DNA from: Talpa occidentalis
Taxonomy: Eukaryota; Chordata; Mammalia; Eulipotyphla; Talpidae
Assembly (NCBI RefSeq): GCF_014898055.3
Contig: NW_023602073.1
Location: 20,879,784 to 20,943,783, forward strand
Direction: 5' to 3'
DNA: 64,000 nt
Shown here: in pieces, positions 11,911 through 22,798 of the stretch
How the letters are laid out: each line of letters opens with the position of its first letter
How positions within the stretch are numbered: the stretch's first letter is position 1
Notes under the pieces: generated by a model
Databases searched by the model: none
Seen by the model: only the letters and a program-made list of their open reading frames with translations
Told to the model about the DNA's origin: nothing
Program-made: the position numbers and the translations under genes

Positions 11911-13803
11911 ATCAGTGAGAAACAGAATTTACACTGGCATATATTGACAATGAAGGAAGCTGAACACTAAGTAAAAGTAAGGGAATTAATAACCTTAATG
12001 ATTGTAAGTTACTGCTTTATGCTAAGTTTTGGGAGTTGGTGGCCACCAGATAACTTTCAGTTGAGAGGATGGAAAATTGAATTTGCTCTTTGACCATTGT
12101 GAACTGGGAAATATTACATGAGGCTTGATTTAAAATACATCATTGTTAACACCAATCTCACAAGTCACCTTGGGTCAGCCCACACTACCCATTCCATTAG
12201 TTAATTGAGAAAAGGTGCATAGTAGGTTGTCATACAAGTTCATGGTTCCCAATTAGCCTTAAGGTTGTCTTTGGTCATCTTTATCATTCCTGCTCAAAGT
12301 ACCCTCAAAAATGTTTCCACTCCACAAGCTTCCCAGACCATCAATGTGCCCACCTTGTCATCACAGAGATCACCGTCTTCTACTGAATGCATTGTTTCAT
12401 TCAGGCTTTCCATAGTTAGGCTGCTGTTTTCAGGGTGGAATTTCTCCAATCATTAGCAGTCTGGATTTGCCGGCTTAGGAACAGATCACTCTAAATCCAT
12501 CTGTTGATATGCTTGAACCAATGTTTCTGTTTTCTTTGGGGTAGGGGTATCTTAAAAGTTCAGTTAAATGATTTACAGAAAATATTTATGTGACTCACTA
12601 AACCCCTACAAGCCTAAATTTGTCATTACTCAAGAAAAAATACTTTTAATCATTTATTTGATTGGATGTAGAGGTTGGTCAACTAAAGGGATACGTTTCT
12701 AAGAAACAAAAACAAAAAATGTCTGACATCAAATACACCAACATTCATTTACCTTAATGTTTTTACTTAATGTCAATCTCTTTATTTTCAACTTCAATTT
12801 TAAAATTCATTTTGCAACGTCATATATGTAAATAAATTTAAATCAAGTGCAATGAACCCTTCAATGATGTGAGGCTTAGAGATGCCAGACCACCACAGAG
12901 TTGAAAAATCTCTGTATAACATTTTACTCCCCAAACATTTATCTACTAATATCAACCTGAAATATTACTGATAACTGTCAATTAGCACTTATCTGGTATA
13001 CTGTATATGATATACTATATTATTATAATAACATAAGATAAAGAAATATTAGAATAGCATAGAAAATAAAATATACACACACAGTCCAAAATGGTATTCT
13101 TTGATATTGTAACTTCATCTGGTTTACAAGAAAACCCCCAAATGTGTGAGCCCCTGCATTTCAAGTTTACATTGTTCAAGAGTCAACTGTAGTTCTACAT
13201 AGATTAAAAGAAACACCAGTAGCTGGAGCCCTGCTTCCTCTCCTTGCCTGAAAGGGGAGCAGTAGTAAGCTAAGCAGGTGTCTGGCATAAAACCTTCCAG
13301 ACAGAACAACGGAGGCCCTAGCGCAGGGGTATCCTTTGTGTTTGATTAACCACGAGTGGTCGGAGGGTTAAGCAAAGTGAGTCAAGGGGAGATGAAGCAA
13401 ATGAGGTCAGGGGAGGGATGAGTCACAGGACCCCCGTAGGTCACTGTGAGAACTTGGCTTTGGCACTGCCTAAAATAGATATTCAGGTCTTAAGCAGAGA
13501 ATGAAAAGTGGCATGGTCTACTTTGTGTTGTTGTGATTAGAATTCCCTGGATGGATGGAAGTGATTTGATGAAATAGATACTGAAATGGTGATCTGGGTG
13601 AGAGGTGAGGAAGGCTCAGAGCAGGCAGGGTGTTAACAAAAGAAGTAATAAAATTCTGGATGTACTTTGAGGCTTGAGAGGACAGGATTTTCTACAGATC
13701 TGGATAAAAGCAACTATTTTGTCATTTTATATTTTTTCTCCTTATCCATACCTTCCTGGTCTGAATATAAGAATTTAGCTTTATTTTGCATTGTATTTCC
13801 TTC

Positions 13804-13805
<2 letters not shown>
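11911..13805. other. No gene seen; duplicated up to ~12620
   Basis: The left part matches 32971-33720. The right part (12620-13805) is single-copy here; the frame at 13124-13309 has no domain. Confidence 0.5.

Positions 13806-13871
<66 letters not shown>
13806..13871. repeat. Compound microsatellite (CT)n(CA)n
   Basis: About 24 CT units followed by about 9 CA units, uninterrupted as read. Confidence 0.97.
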
Positions 13872-13874
<3 letters not shown>

Positions 13875-14320
13875 GATCCCCCAGCATTTCAGTTTCAATA
13901 TGCACTTATTTGAAATTATTCACAGATTGCATAACTTGCACCACCAGTTTTCATCCTGAAGATAGTTTTCATCCCTAAAACATGGTGTATTGTGATTAAA
14001 TTTGTTTTCTCACATAGTTTTGGTTTTGTTGTTCTTTGAGTTGATAAATATGTGTGTGCGTGTGTATGTGTAATTTTTCCTGTGTTTTTCATTGAAATTG
14101 CCAAAAAAAAAAAACCCTACAAGGCTTATCTCACGTTAAGTGAACATGTCAGGAATTCTGTCAGCTTCTGCTTCTTGATGGCGATGTGCTTGATCTAGAT
14201 GCTCATCTCCCAGGAAGTATCTTCACACGCAGCATGGAGTTGAAGAGGCAAATCTCACCTTTACCCTCATAGGGTCTTTGTAGCTGGCCTGAGAGTTAAA
14301 TTTGGCATAATACAGATCAG

Positions 14321-14522
14321 TGCCAGTTTGATCCCCGGCCTCTGGCGAGGGTCCCACATGGTGCAACAGACCTCTCCTGCCATGCCCGCTGCTCCCCTCA
14401 GTAGTGTACTTCGGTCCTTCTGCCTGCTCTTCTCCCCGCTCTGGCTCTGGTGAATTCTCTCACCCTCCCGTGCTTCTGACGGTACCCAGTGCTTGTGTAA
14501 ATAAATACATCTTAAAAAAAAA
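14321..14522 (+). mobile_element. tRNA-derived SINE, 5'-truncated
   Basis: Starts within the B-box region (TTTGATCCCCGGCC) and runs to AATACATCTT plus A-tail. Flanked by AGATCAG at 14314-14320 and 14523-14529, which suggests the truncation happened at integration. Confidence 0.85.
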
Positions 14523-14804
14523 AGATCAGCAAGAGAAAAGTCTGCACATTATATCACACAAATTCCCCATCATTCCCAGTATTACAAAGACTCAAAGAAA
14601 TGGTGAAACCTCCTTGCATTAAGAGAGGCATGAGTGGAAAACTGACTAAATAGTTCTCTCTCATTTGTGTTAAAAGTCAACTGTGTAACCAGAAGCTCTC
14701 TGAATCAACTTGCAGGTAAAAGGACATTATAAGAGAAATAAGTAAGAAGGAGAAAGACAAATACCAGTCAATTTACGAATATGTGTCATAAATAAAAAGA
14801 AGTA

Positions 14805-15077
14805 GGGCCTCCCCAGGTGACGCAGGCGGTTGAGCACTGCACTATGAAGCTGTCTGCAGCCTCTGCAGCCCCAGTTCAATACTGGCCGGCCGGCGAGGGT
14901 CCCACATGGTGTGGCAGACCTCTCCTGTCGTGCCCACTGCTCCCCTCAGCAGTGTATTTCCTCAGTCTGCCTGTTCTGTTCCCCGCTCTGTCTCTGGTGA
15001 ATCCTCTCACCCTCCCGCACATCTGGCCTGTACCCCGGTTCTTGTATAAGATAAATAAAAATCTTTAAAAAAAGAAC
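14805..15077 (+). mobile_element. tRNA-derived SINE, variant body
   Basis: Head CCCCAGGTGACGCAGGCGG; the body has the TATTTCCTCAGTCTGCCTG and CACATCTGGCCTG variants, marking a subfamily shared with 22234-22500. Near-match flanks AAGAAGTA and AAGAACTA. Confidence 0.88.
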
Positions 15078-15119
15078 TAAATCAAAACAAACCCTAGAAA
15101 TCTCACCACAAATAGAGAC

Positions 15120-15270
15120 TACCGGAGGGTAGAAAGCAAAGAGGGGACAGGGCACAAACAACGAGGGTGGAAGATGATGGGTGCTGAGACGGTGGGTCGG
15201 TGTGGTAACACACATTTGAAGGAGTGTGAACCTGTACCCCTCAGTCATATGCACTTTTGTAAGCCAACAT
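15120..15270 (+). repeat. Ancient L1 3'-end remnant (target of the full-length L1)
   Basis: GTAAGCCAACATTGTTACAA is the local form of the family tail; the full-length L1 integrated into it. Confidence 0.5.
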
Positions 15271-15531
15271 TGTTACAATTTTTATTTTTTTATTTAAATA
15301 TTTAATTTTATATAATTCTTACATCTTTTTTCATCTTTGCACAATGTATGCACTTTCATTTTGGTTATATTCCCCATACAATTGCACCTCCCCCTTTATT
15401 TTCATTCTAGTCCTTCCTTTCCCCGCCCCTCCCTACCCCCACCTTAGTGTCTCTGGTTTATAGTTGCCTGTTGATTTTAATTTTCACTTTGTATTGATTA
15501 GTATCTTTCCTGGTCTGTTATTTTAGGTTTT

Positions 15532-18500
15532 TTAAATTCCTGCTATGAGTGAGACCATCTGGTATTTTTCTTTTTCTTTCTGACTTATTTCACTGAGCAT
15601 GATCCCTTCTGGCTCCATCCATGTTGCTGCAAACTGCATGAGTTTATCTTTTTTGATTGCTGAGTAATATTCCATTGTGTATATGTACCACATCTTCTTG
15701 ATCCAGTCATCTATTTTTGGCATTTGGGTTGCTTCCATAGCTTAGCTATTGTAAATAGTGCTGCTATAAACAAAGGGGTGCAGGTGCCCTTTGGAATTAA
15801 CTGTTTCTGTGTCATTTCGGTAAATACCAAGGAGTGGAATTGCTAGATCATATGGAAGCTCTATGTTTAATAATTCAAGAAATCTCCACACAGCTCTCCA
15901 TAGTGGTTGGACCAGTGTGCACTCCCACCAACAGTGCAGGAGAGTTCCTTTTTCTCCACAACCTGGCCAACATTTGTTGTTGCTAGTTTTTTTAATATGT
16001 ACCATTCTCACTGGTGTGAGATGGTATCTCATTGTAATTTTGATTTGTATTTCCCTGATTACAAGTGATGTTCAACATTTTTTCCTATGCCTGTAGGCCA
16101 TTTGCATTTCCTCTTCAGAGAAGTTTCTTTTTAGCTCTTCTGCCCATTTTTTGACTGGAATATTTTCTTTGTTTTTGTTGAGTCACATCAGCTCTTTGAA
16201 GATTTTTGTGATCAGTCCTTTCTTGTTGTGTGCAAAAATTTTCTCCCAGTTGGTGGGGTTTCTCTTTGTTTTTGTTATTGTCTCTTTTGCTGTGCAGAAG
16301 CTCTTTAATTTGATGTAGTCCCAGCTGTTGATCTTTGCCTTCACTATCACTGCTTTGGGTGATGTTTCTGTAAAGATGTCCTTGAGGTGCATGTCATGCA
16401 GGGTTTTGCCTATATTTTCTTCTATATATTTTATGGTTTCAGGTCTTACGTCTAGTTCATTAATCCATTTTGAATTGGTTTTTGTGCATGGTGTGAGGTA
16501 GTGGTGAAGCTTCATTCTTTTGCATGTAGCGACCCAGTTTTCCCAGCACCATTTATTGAACAAACTTTCTTTGCTCCAGTGCATATTCTTTGCTCTTTTG
16601 TCAAATATTAGTTGACCATAAATCTGTGGGTTTATTTCTGGATTTTCTATTCGATTCCATTGGTCTGTGTGTCTTTTTTTGTGCCAATACCATGCAGTTT
16701 TGATGATTATGGCTTTGTAGTATAGTTTGAAGTCTGGGAGTGTGATGCCTCTATTCCTTTCTTTTTTTTCAGGAGGGCTTTGACTATTTGGTGTTTTTGG
16801 TGGCTCCTTATGAATTTCATCAATATTTGTTCTATTTCTTTGAAGAATGTCATTGAAATTTTTATTGGAATAGCATTGAACCTATATATTGCTTTTGGTA
16901 GGATGGCCATTTTGATGATGATAATTCTTCCAATCCATGAGCAGGGGATGTCTTTCCATTTCTTTGTGTCTACTTCTATTTCTTCTAACAGTGATTTATA
17001 GTTTTCTTTGTATAGGTCCTTTACCTCTTTTGTTAGATTTATTCCCAAGTATTTGATTTTTTTTTGTTTTGATAATAAAAGGGATTTTTTTTTTATTTCT
17101 TCTTCTTCAGATTTATTGTTTGTGTATGGGAAGGCTACTGACTTTTGCATGTTGATTTTGTATCTTGCCACTTTACTACTTTACTAAACTGACTGATTTG
17201 TTGAATTAGTTTTTCTATGGAGTTTTTGGGGTTCTCTATGTATATTATCATATCATCTGCAAATAGTAATAGTTTAACTTCTTTTCCTATTAGGATTCCT
17301 TGCATGTCTTTCTCTTGTCTTATTGCTCTGGCTAGTATTATATTGAAAAGCAGTTATGAGAGTGGACATCCTTGTCTTGTTCCAGATCTTAATGGAAATG
17401 CTTTCATCTTTTCGCCATTGAGAATGATACTGGCTGTTGGCTTGTCATATATGGCCTTTATGATGTTATGTTCCTTGTATCCCAAGAATTTCAAGGGCTT
17501 TTATCATGAATGGGTGTTGTACTTTGTTGAAAGCTTTCTCAGCATTGATTGATATTATCATATGGTTTTTATATTTCTTTTTGCTGATGTGTTGGATGAC
17601 GTTGATTGATTTTTGGATGTTGAACCATCCTTGTGTTCCTGGAATAAATCCTACTTGGTCATGGTGAATTATCTTATGGATACATTGTTGGATTCTGATA
17701 GCTAAAATTTTATTGAGGATTTTTGCATCAGTGTTCATTAGAGAGATTGGCCTGTAGATTTCTTTTTTTGTGTTGTCCTTGTTCGGTTTTGGTATTAGTG
17801 TAATGTTGGCTTCATAGAACGTGTTTGGTATTGTCCCTTCCTTCTCAATTTTTTGGAAGAGTTTGTGAAGGATAGACACTAATTCATCTCTGAATGTTTG
17901 GTAGAATTCATTTGTAAATCCATCAGGTCCTGGGCTTTTGTTTTTGGGGAGGTTTTTGATTATCATTTCAATTTTGCTGCTTGTAATTGGTCTGTTTAGG
18001 TGTTACTATTTCTTCTTTATCTAGCTTTGGGTGACTGTAGAGTTGTAGGAATTTGTCCATCTCTTCTGTATTGTTGAACTTGTTTCCATATAACTGTTCA
18101 TAGTAGTCTCTGATTATTCTTTTGATTTCTCCTGTGCCCGTTGTGATTTCTCCTCTCTCATTTGTGATCCTGTTTATTTATGCTTTCTCCTGTTTTTCCT
18201 TTGTGAGTCTGGCTAGGGGTTTGTCTATTTTATTTATTTTTCAAAGAACCAGCCTTTGGTTTCATTGATCTTTTGGATTTTTTTTTGTTGTTTCAATTTC
18301 ATTTATTTCTGCTTTGGTTTTCATTATTTCTTTTCTTCTACTGTCTTTGGGGTTTTTTGTTGTTCTTTTTCTAGTTCTTTGAGCTTCGAGATTAGGTTGT
18401 TTCTTTGAGTTCTTTCTTGTTTCTTGATGTGAGCCTCTATTGCTATATATTTTCTTCTTATTACTGCTTTTGCTGCATCCTATACATTTAGGAAATTGGT

Positions 18501-19335
18501 GTCCTCCTTGTCATTCAATTCAAAGAATTTTTTAAATTTCTTCTTTGGTCTCCTCATTAGTCCAGTGGTCCTGCAGAAGTGTGGCTTTCAATCTCCACGA
18601 GGTAGGAGAGTTCCTTGCCTTCTTTTTATGGTTTATTTCTAGTTTGATGCCTTCATGTTCAGAGAAGATGGTTGGTATGATTTCGATCTTGGTGTATCTG
18701 TTGATGTTTGTTTTGTGTCCTAGTATGTGATCAATCCTGGAGAATGATCCGTGTGCGCTTGAGAAAAATGTGTACTCAGATTTTTTTGGGTTTAGTGTTC
18801 TGTAGATGTCTATTAAGCCCAAGAGCTCTAGATCCTTATTTAGAGCTTTAGTGTCTTTACTTATTTTTTGTCTCATTGATCTATCTATTGTTGATAGTGG
18901 TGTGTTGAAGTCTCCTACTACATATGTGTTTTCTCTGATGTCTGTTTTCAAGATGATAGTAGTTGTCTGATATATTTTGATGCTCCTTCATTTGGTGAGT
19001 ATATGTTAATGAGTGTTATTTCTTCTTGAAGTATTGTCCCCTTGATCATGACGTAGTGACCGTTGGGGTCTCTTTTTACCTTTTTGAGTTTGAAATCTGT
19101 TTTATCTGATATAAATATTGCTGTTCCTGCATTCTTTTTTGGTCCATTTGCTTGTAGGATTGTTTTCCATCCTTTGAGTCTATTTTTATCTTTTGTAGTT
19201 AAATGTATTTCCTGGAGACAGCAAAAGATTGGGTTTTGTTTCTTAATCCAGCCTGCAACTCTGTCTTTTTATTGAAGAGTTTAGTCCAATTTCATTTAGA
19301 GTTAATATTGATATGTTAGCATGTGTATTTGCCAT
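15532..19335 (-). pseudogene. L1 ORF2 (endonuclease-reverse transcriptase), multiply broken
   Basis: The start (ATGGCAAATACACATG on the minus strand at 19335) and end (SLIAGI then stop at 15532) give a span of about 1,267 codons, the normal ORF2p length. Recognisable pieces are the endonuclease core VVGDFNTPLSTIDRS and SRIDHILGHK (18532-18951), the RT-0/RT palm block [14 protein letters not shown] and [18 protein letters not shown] (17466-17966), the catalytic FADDMI box (about 17245-17270), and the C-terminal cysteine-rich region (15742-16584). At least five frame changes separate these pieces. Confidence 0.85.
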
Positions 19336-19370
19336 TGTGTTTGTCTTTCCTTTGGTTTTATTTATTTATT

Positions 19371-19651
19371 CTTTTTTTTGAGATTTATTTATTTATTTAT
19401 ACATACAAGTACTGGGTACAGTCAGAAGCTTGGGAGGGTGAGAGAATTCACCAGAGCCAGAGCAGGGAGCAGAGCAGGCAGAGGAACCGAAGTACACTGC
19501 TTAGGGGAGCAGCGGGCGGCAGGAGAGATCTGTGCGCCATGTGGGACCCTCCTCCAGTGGCTGGGGAGCAGCCGGGGACCGAACCCGCACTGCAGAGGCT
19601 GCGGGCAGCTTCGCAACCCAGGGCTCAACCGTTGCGCCACCCCGGAGGCCC
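19371..19651 (-). mobile_element. tRNA-derived SINE nested in the full-length L1
   Basis: A minus-strand full-length SINE lying just upstream of L1 ORF2, in the ORF1-ORF2 gap. Flanked by TATTTATTTATT at 19359-19370 and 19652-19663. It inserted after the L1. Confidence 0.93.
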
Positions 19652-19806
19652 TATTTATTTATTATTTTAATAACTTTCTCTTTGGCCTTCTTTCATTGTT
19701 ATTCATCCCTCTGTTGGGTGTGGGTTTAGGACTCCTTGTAGTATTTTTTGGAGTGGGGGTTTAGTCATAATGAAATTCCAGAGTTTCTGTTTTTCTGGGA
19801 AGGTCC

Positions 19807-20769
19807 TTATCTTTCTTCATAGAGGAAGCAAAGCTTTGTGGCATAGAGTGTTCTTGGTTGGCATTTGTTGTCTTGGAGTCTGTTGACAATGTCCCTCCAC
19901 TCTCTCCTTGCCCGTAGTGTTTCTTCTGAGAAGTCTGATGTCAGCCTGATTGGATTTCCTTTGAATGTTATCTCTTTCTTCCCTCTTGTCAGCTTCATTA
20001 TTTTTTTCCTTGTCTTGGATTTTTGGGAGCTTTACTATTATGTGTCTTGTTGTATTTTTCCTTTTGTCATGGATATTTGGTACTCTTCTTGTATGTCTAT
20101 TTTCAGCTCCTTCATGTTTGGGAAGTTCTCTTCAATTATTTCCTTGAATATTTTCTCTGTTCCTACACCTCTCTCCTCTCCTTCTGGGATTCCTATAACT
20201 CTTATATTTCCTTTCCTCATGGAGTCAAATAGTTCCCAAAGTCTTTCTTTGGTCTTTTTCCTTCGTCCTTCTCTATCCTTTTCAGTTTTGATTCCTTTTA
20301 TTTCTGTGTCTTCAAGGGTGCTTATTTGTTCTTCCATTTCATCTATTCTGCTTTCATTGCTTTTCCCAGAGTTCTTTATTGCCTCCATTAATTCTTTGAT
20401 CTCCTGCATTTCTTTTACTTCCCTCTTTAGGGACTCAATTACATTCTTCTGATGGTTGATTATTTTTCCCTTATCATTGTTTTTCTTTATAACTTCTGTC
20501 AGTTTTTTAATCAAGGCAATTTTAAATTCTCTTTCTGGAAGGCTCAGAAGTTCTTCCAAGTCACTGTCATTGCCATGTGGTGAGTGGTTTTCTTTTTGTG
20601 GTGTGTCTTTCTTCTGAGGAGTTGCTAGGTTGCATGTAGTTTTTCTTCTCCTTGCTGCCTGTCTTCTAATTTGCCATATGTATTGGGACACTGTGCCGCT
20701 GGTACTGGCCGGCATCTTTTTGGTGTCCTCTTTGTGGGGTTTCAGAAACTGTCGGTCCAAATGAGTCAA
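19807..20769 (-). pseudogene. L1 ORF1 (RNA-binding chaperone), one frameshift
   Basis: About 320 codons, close to the usual L1 ORF1p length. The N-terminal part has a basic stretch (RRQAARRRK) and then a coiled-coil region from about residue 70 to 160, rich in K, E and heptad I/L/M. The RRM-type segment follows, with NIRVIGIPEGEE at about residue 190. The frame breaks near 20045 by one base, where it should run on into the C-terminal domain; the rest (RGKKEITFKG... LYATKLCFLYEER) is in the next frame to the TAA at 19807-19809. ORF1p trimers coat L1 RNA. The lesion makes this copy dead. Confidence 0.85.
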
Positions 20770-20789
20770 ATGCTGTTGTGCCAGAACTC

Positions 20790-22208
20790 TAGTGAGGCAG
20801 TGGTACTTTGAGTATGTTAATGGTTGCTGTCACAGAATATTTCCTCCTTCTGTGTTTAATTACAAAAGTGTGTCTTGAAGTCCCACAAATTTCCCTGGAG
20901 GTGGTGCAGCTGGATTGCACTCTGGGTTCCAAAAAAACTGGATCCCCCTCAGGGGTCCAACTTTCTTGCCAGGCAGGACCAGCTTGTGGGGGTCTTCAGC
21001 TCACCTCTGACTGCGCAGGGAACCTTCTCCCTCTGGCTCCATGGGGATCCTTCTGCAGGTTCAACCTGTCTTTATTGAAGAAAGGTCCCTGTTCTAAAAT
21101 GGTGATGGGGGTACGGACTCCCCTGTGCGTCTGGTGTGCCCCGGCCTTGGGTGCCGCTCCCGCTCTGGGCTCGGACTGCTGGCCAGAAGGGGCCTGGCAT
21201 GGGTGAATTTCCCAGCTCACCTCTGGCTCCACAGGGAGCACTTCTGCGGGTTTCAAGCAGTCTTTATTGAAGAAAGGTCCCTGTTCTATTTGTGATCCCT
21301 GGTTTCCAACTATAGGGTGTTGGTGATTTTTTTCTGGTCACTAGGTGGTGCCAGAGATCTTTCCTAGTGTCCTTAGAGAACTGTTTTTAAGCCCGTGGGT
21401 CCAGGGTAACAGAGTGGGAGTGGCGTGGAGAGCCTCAGTGGCGTGGGGGTGCTGTGTCTGCCTTGTGCCCCACCATCATGGGGATCCCACACCCCGAATT
21501 TCGTGCCCCGGGTCTCAGTTCCCAAAGCCCTCAGGTCCAGGACGCGGGCTGTAGCCCAATTCAGTGTCCACAGAAATGGCGCCTTTTGCACCCTGCTCCC
21601 GTGTCCGGGCGCCTGGTTTCTGATTACTCAGTGAGGGACATTCACCTCCATGAGGGTCCCCGCGCGTCTCCCAGCAAGCCTAGGTCGCTTGCACAGGGAC
21701 CTGGGCAGCCCTGATCCGTGTATGCTTTTCAAGCACATAGCTTTTCCGCACAAGCTTACCGGCTGGCCTTGGGCTGGTTGTAGGTCTCCGGGAGTCTTTA
21801 TTTTTCTCCAATGGCACCCCAAGCCGTTCGCTCACCTCCGCGGTGAATCCTGCACAGTTCTCCACAGTTCCAGTTGACAGGGTGCGGTGGCTGAAATAGT
21901 TCCTTTCCACTCACAGTCCCGCTTGCTGCGTCGTTTGTTCTTGTTGGTCGTTTTAGTTTGTTGTTTTCCTCCTCTCTGGGTCGGAGAGTGCCGACTCTGT
22001 GGGTGGGGGAGGGGAGCAGGGTTCTGCGCTTTCCTCCCTTCTAGTCCCCTTTTATGGCTACTTTCTTCTTCGGGCAGTTTGTCAGAGACACCCGTTTATC
22101 TTCTGTGTCCCAGTTCTCTCAGGGACCTGCTGCTTTTCCTCCCTATTAAATTTTTTTTATGGGAGGTCTTACTCACAGCATTTCCTGGCCGCCATGTTGA
22201 TGACGTTC
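20790..22208 (-). promoter_or_regulatory. L1 5' UTR / internal promoter region
   Basis: GC- and CpG-rich, unlike its surroundings, and antisense to the plus strand. It contains two direct copies of a ~90-bp segment, at about 20998-21097 and 21209-21290, both ending in TTTATTGAAGAAAGGTCCC on the plus strand. L1 5' UTRs carry the RNA polymerase II promoter that drives the element; the same UTR recurs inverted at 55020-55826. Promoter function is inferred from position. Confidence 0.7.
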
Positions 22209-22233
22209 TGTTACAATTTTTAAAAAAAGCTGT

Positions 22234-22500
22234 GGGCCTCCCCTGGTGGTGCAGGTGGTTAAGCGCAGTGCTGTGAAGCTGTCCACAGCCTCTGCAGCGC
22301 TGGTTCAATACCGGCCTGTGGGCGAGGGTCCCACATGCTGCTGCAGACCTCTCCTGTCACACCTGCTCCCCTCAGCAGTGTATTTCCTCAGTTTGCCTTT
22401 TCTGTTCCCCGCTCTGTCTCTGGTGAATCCTCTCACCCTCCCACACATCAGGCCTGTACCCCTGTTCTTGTATAAATAAATAAATAAATCTTTTAAAAAA
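22234..22500 (+). mobile_element. tRNA-derived SINE, variant body
   Basis: A full-length copy of the same subfamily as 14805-15077 (TATTTCCTCAGTTTGCC, CACACATCAGGCCTG). It starts just beyond the right target duplication of the full-length L1. No clear target duplication of its own. Confidence 0.88.
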
Positions 22501-22532
22501 TAAGAATAAAAAAAAATTTTAAAAACCTGCTT

Positions 22533-22798
22533 GGCCTCCCTGGTGGCACAAGGAGTTAAGATATAACCTATGAAGTTGGTCACAGCTACTGCAGCACAAG
22601 TTCGATTCCCCAGCCAGAGCAACCAACATGGCACAGCAGACCTCTCCTGTTTCGCTGGCTGCTCCCCTCAGCAGTGTACTTCAGTCAGCCTGCCTGTTCT
22701 GCTCCCCACTCTGTCTCTGGTGAATCTTCTCACCCCCCCCCATGCCTCTGGCCTGTACTCCAGCTCTTGTATGCATAAATAAATCTTTTTTAAAAAAT
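22533..22798 (+). mobile_element. tRNA-derived SINE, old subfamily
   Basis: Head GGCCTCCCTGGTGGCACAAG, B box AGTTCGATTCCC, tail ATGCATAAATAAATCTTTTT. It follows the previous SINE by about 30 bp of A-rich DNA. Confidence 0.88.

Larger units (their letters stand above)
7553..12620 (+). repeat. Segmental duplication, copy A
   Basis: Collinear with copy B at about 27802-33720 in direct orientation. Anchor pairs: 7553-7960 with 27802-28222 (OR 5' end and its upstream flank); 7967-8045 with 28793-28870; 8640-9890 with about 28860-30320; 10184-10610 with about 30325-30715; 10620-12620 with about 31655-33720. The pairs differ by frequent substitutions and small indels, so the duplication is not recent. 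SINEs at 8046-8634 (two) and 9893-10170 are private to this copy; the SINE at 11399-11676 is shared. Confidence 0.85.
15285..22208 (-). mobile_element. Full-length LINE-1, decayed (contains a nested SINE)
   Basis: An L1 of about 6.9 kb (about 6.6 kb without the nested SINE) running right to left. The GC-rich 5' UTR occupies about 20790-22208 and starts with a CATGGCGGCC-type 5' end on the minus strand. ORF1 is at 20769-19807, ORF2 at 19335-15532, then a 3' UTR and A-rich tail. It is flanked by a perfect 14-bp target duplication, TGTTACAATTTTTA, at 15271-15284 and 22209-22222. Both ORFs carry frameshifts and stops, so it is not autonomous now. It inserted into the tail of an older L1 3' end (15120-15270). 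The exact duplication and complete 5' end show a single full-length target-primed insertion. Confidence 0.92.

Noticed and set aside
13806..13871. Possible CRISPR-like or coding repeat
   Set aside because: A simple dinucleotide microsatellite; no spacer structure.
19865..20452. 195-codon plus-strand hydrophobic frame
   Set aside because: It is the antisense of the A-rich L1 ORF1; the hydrophobicity comes from T-rich codons.
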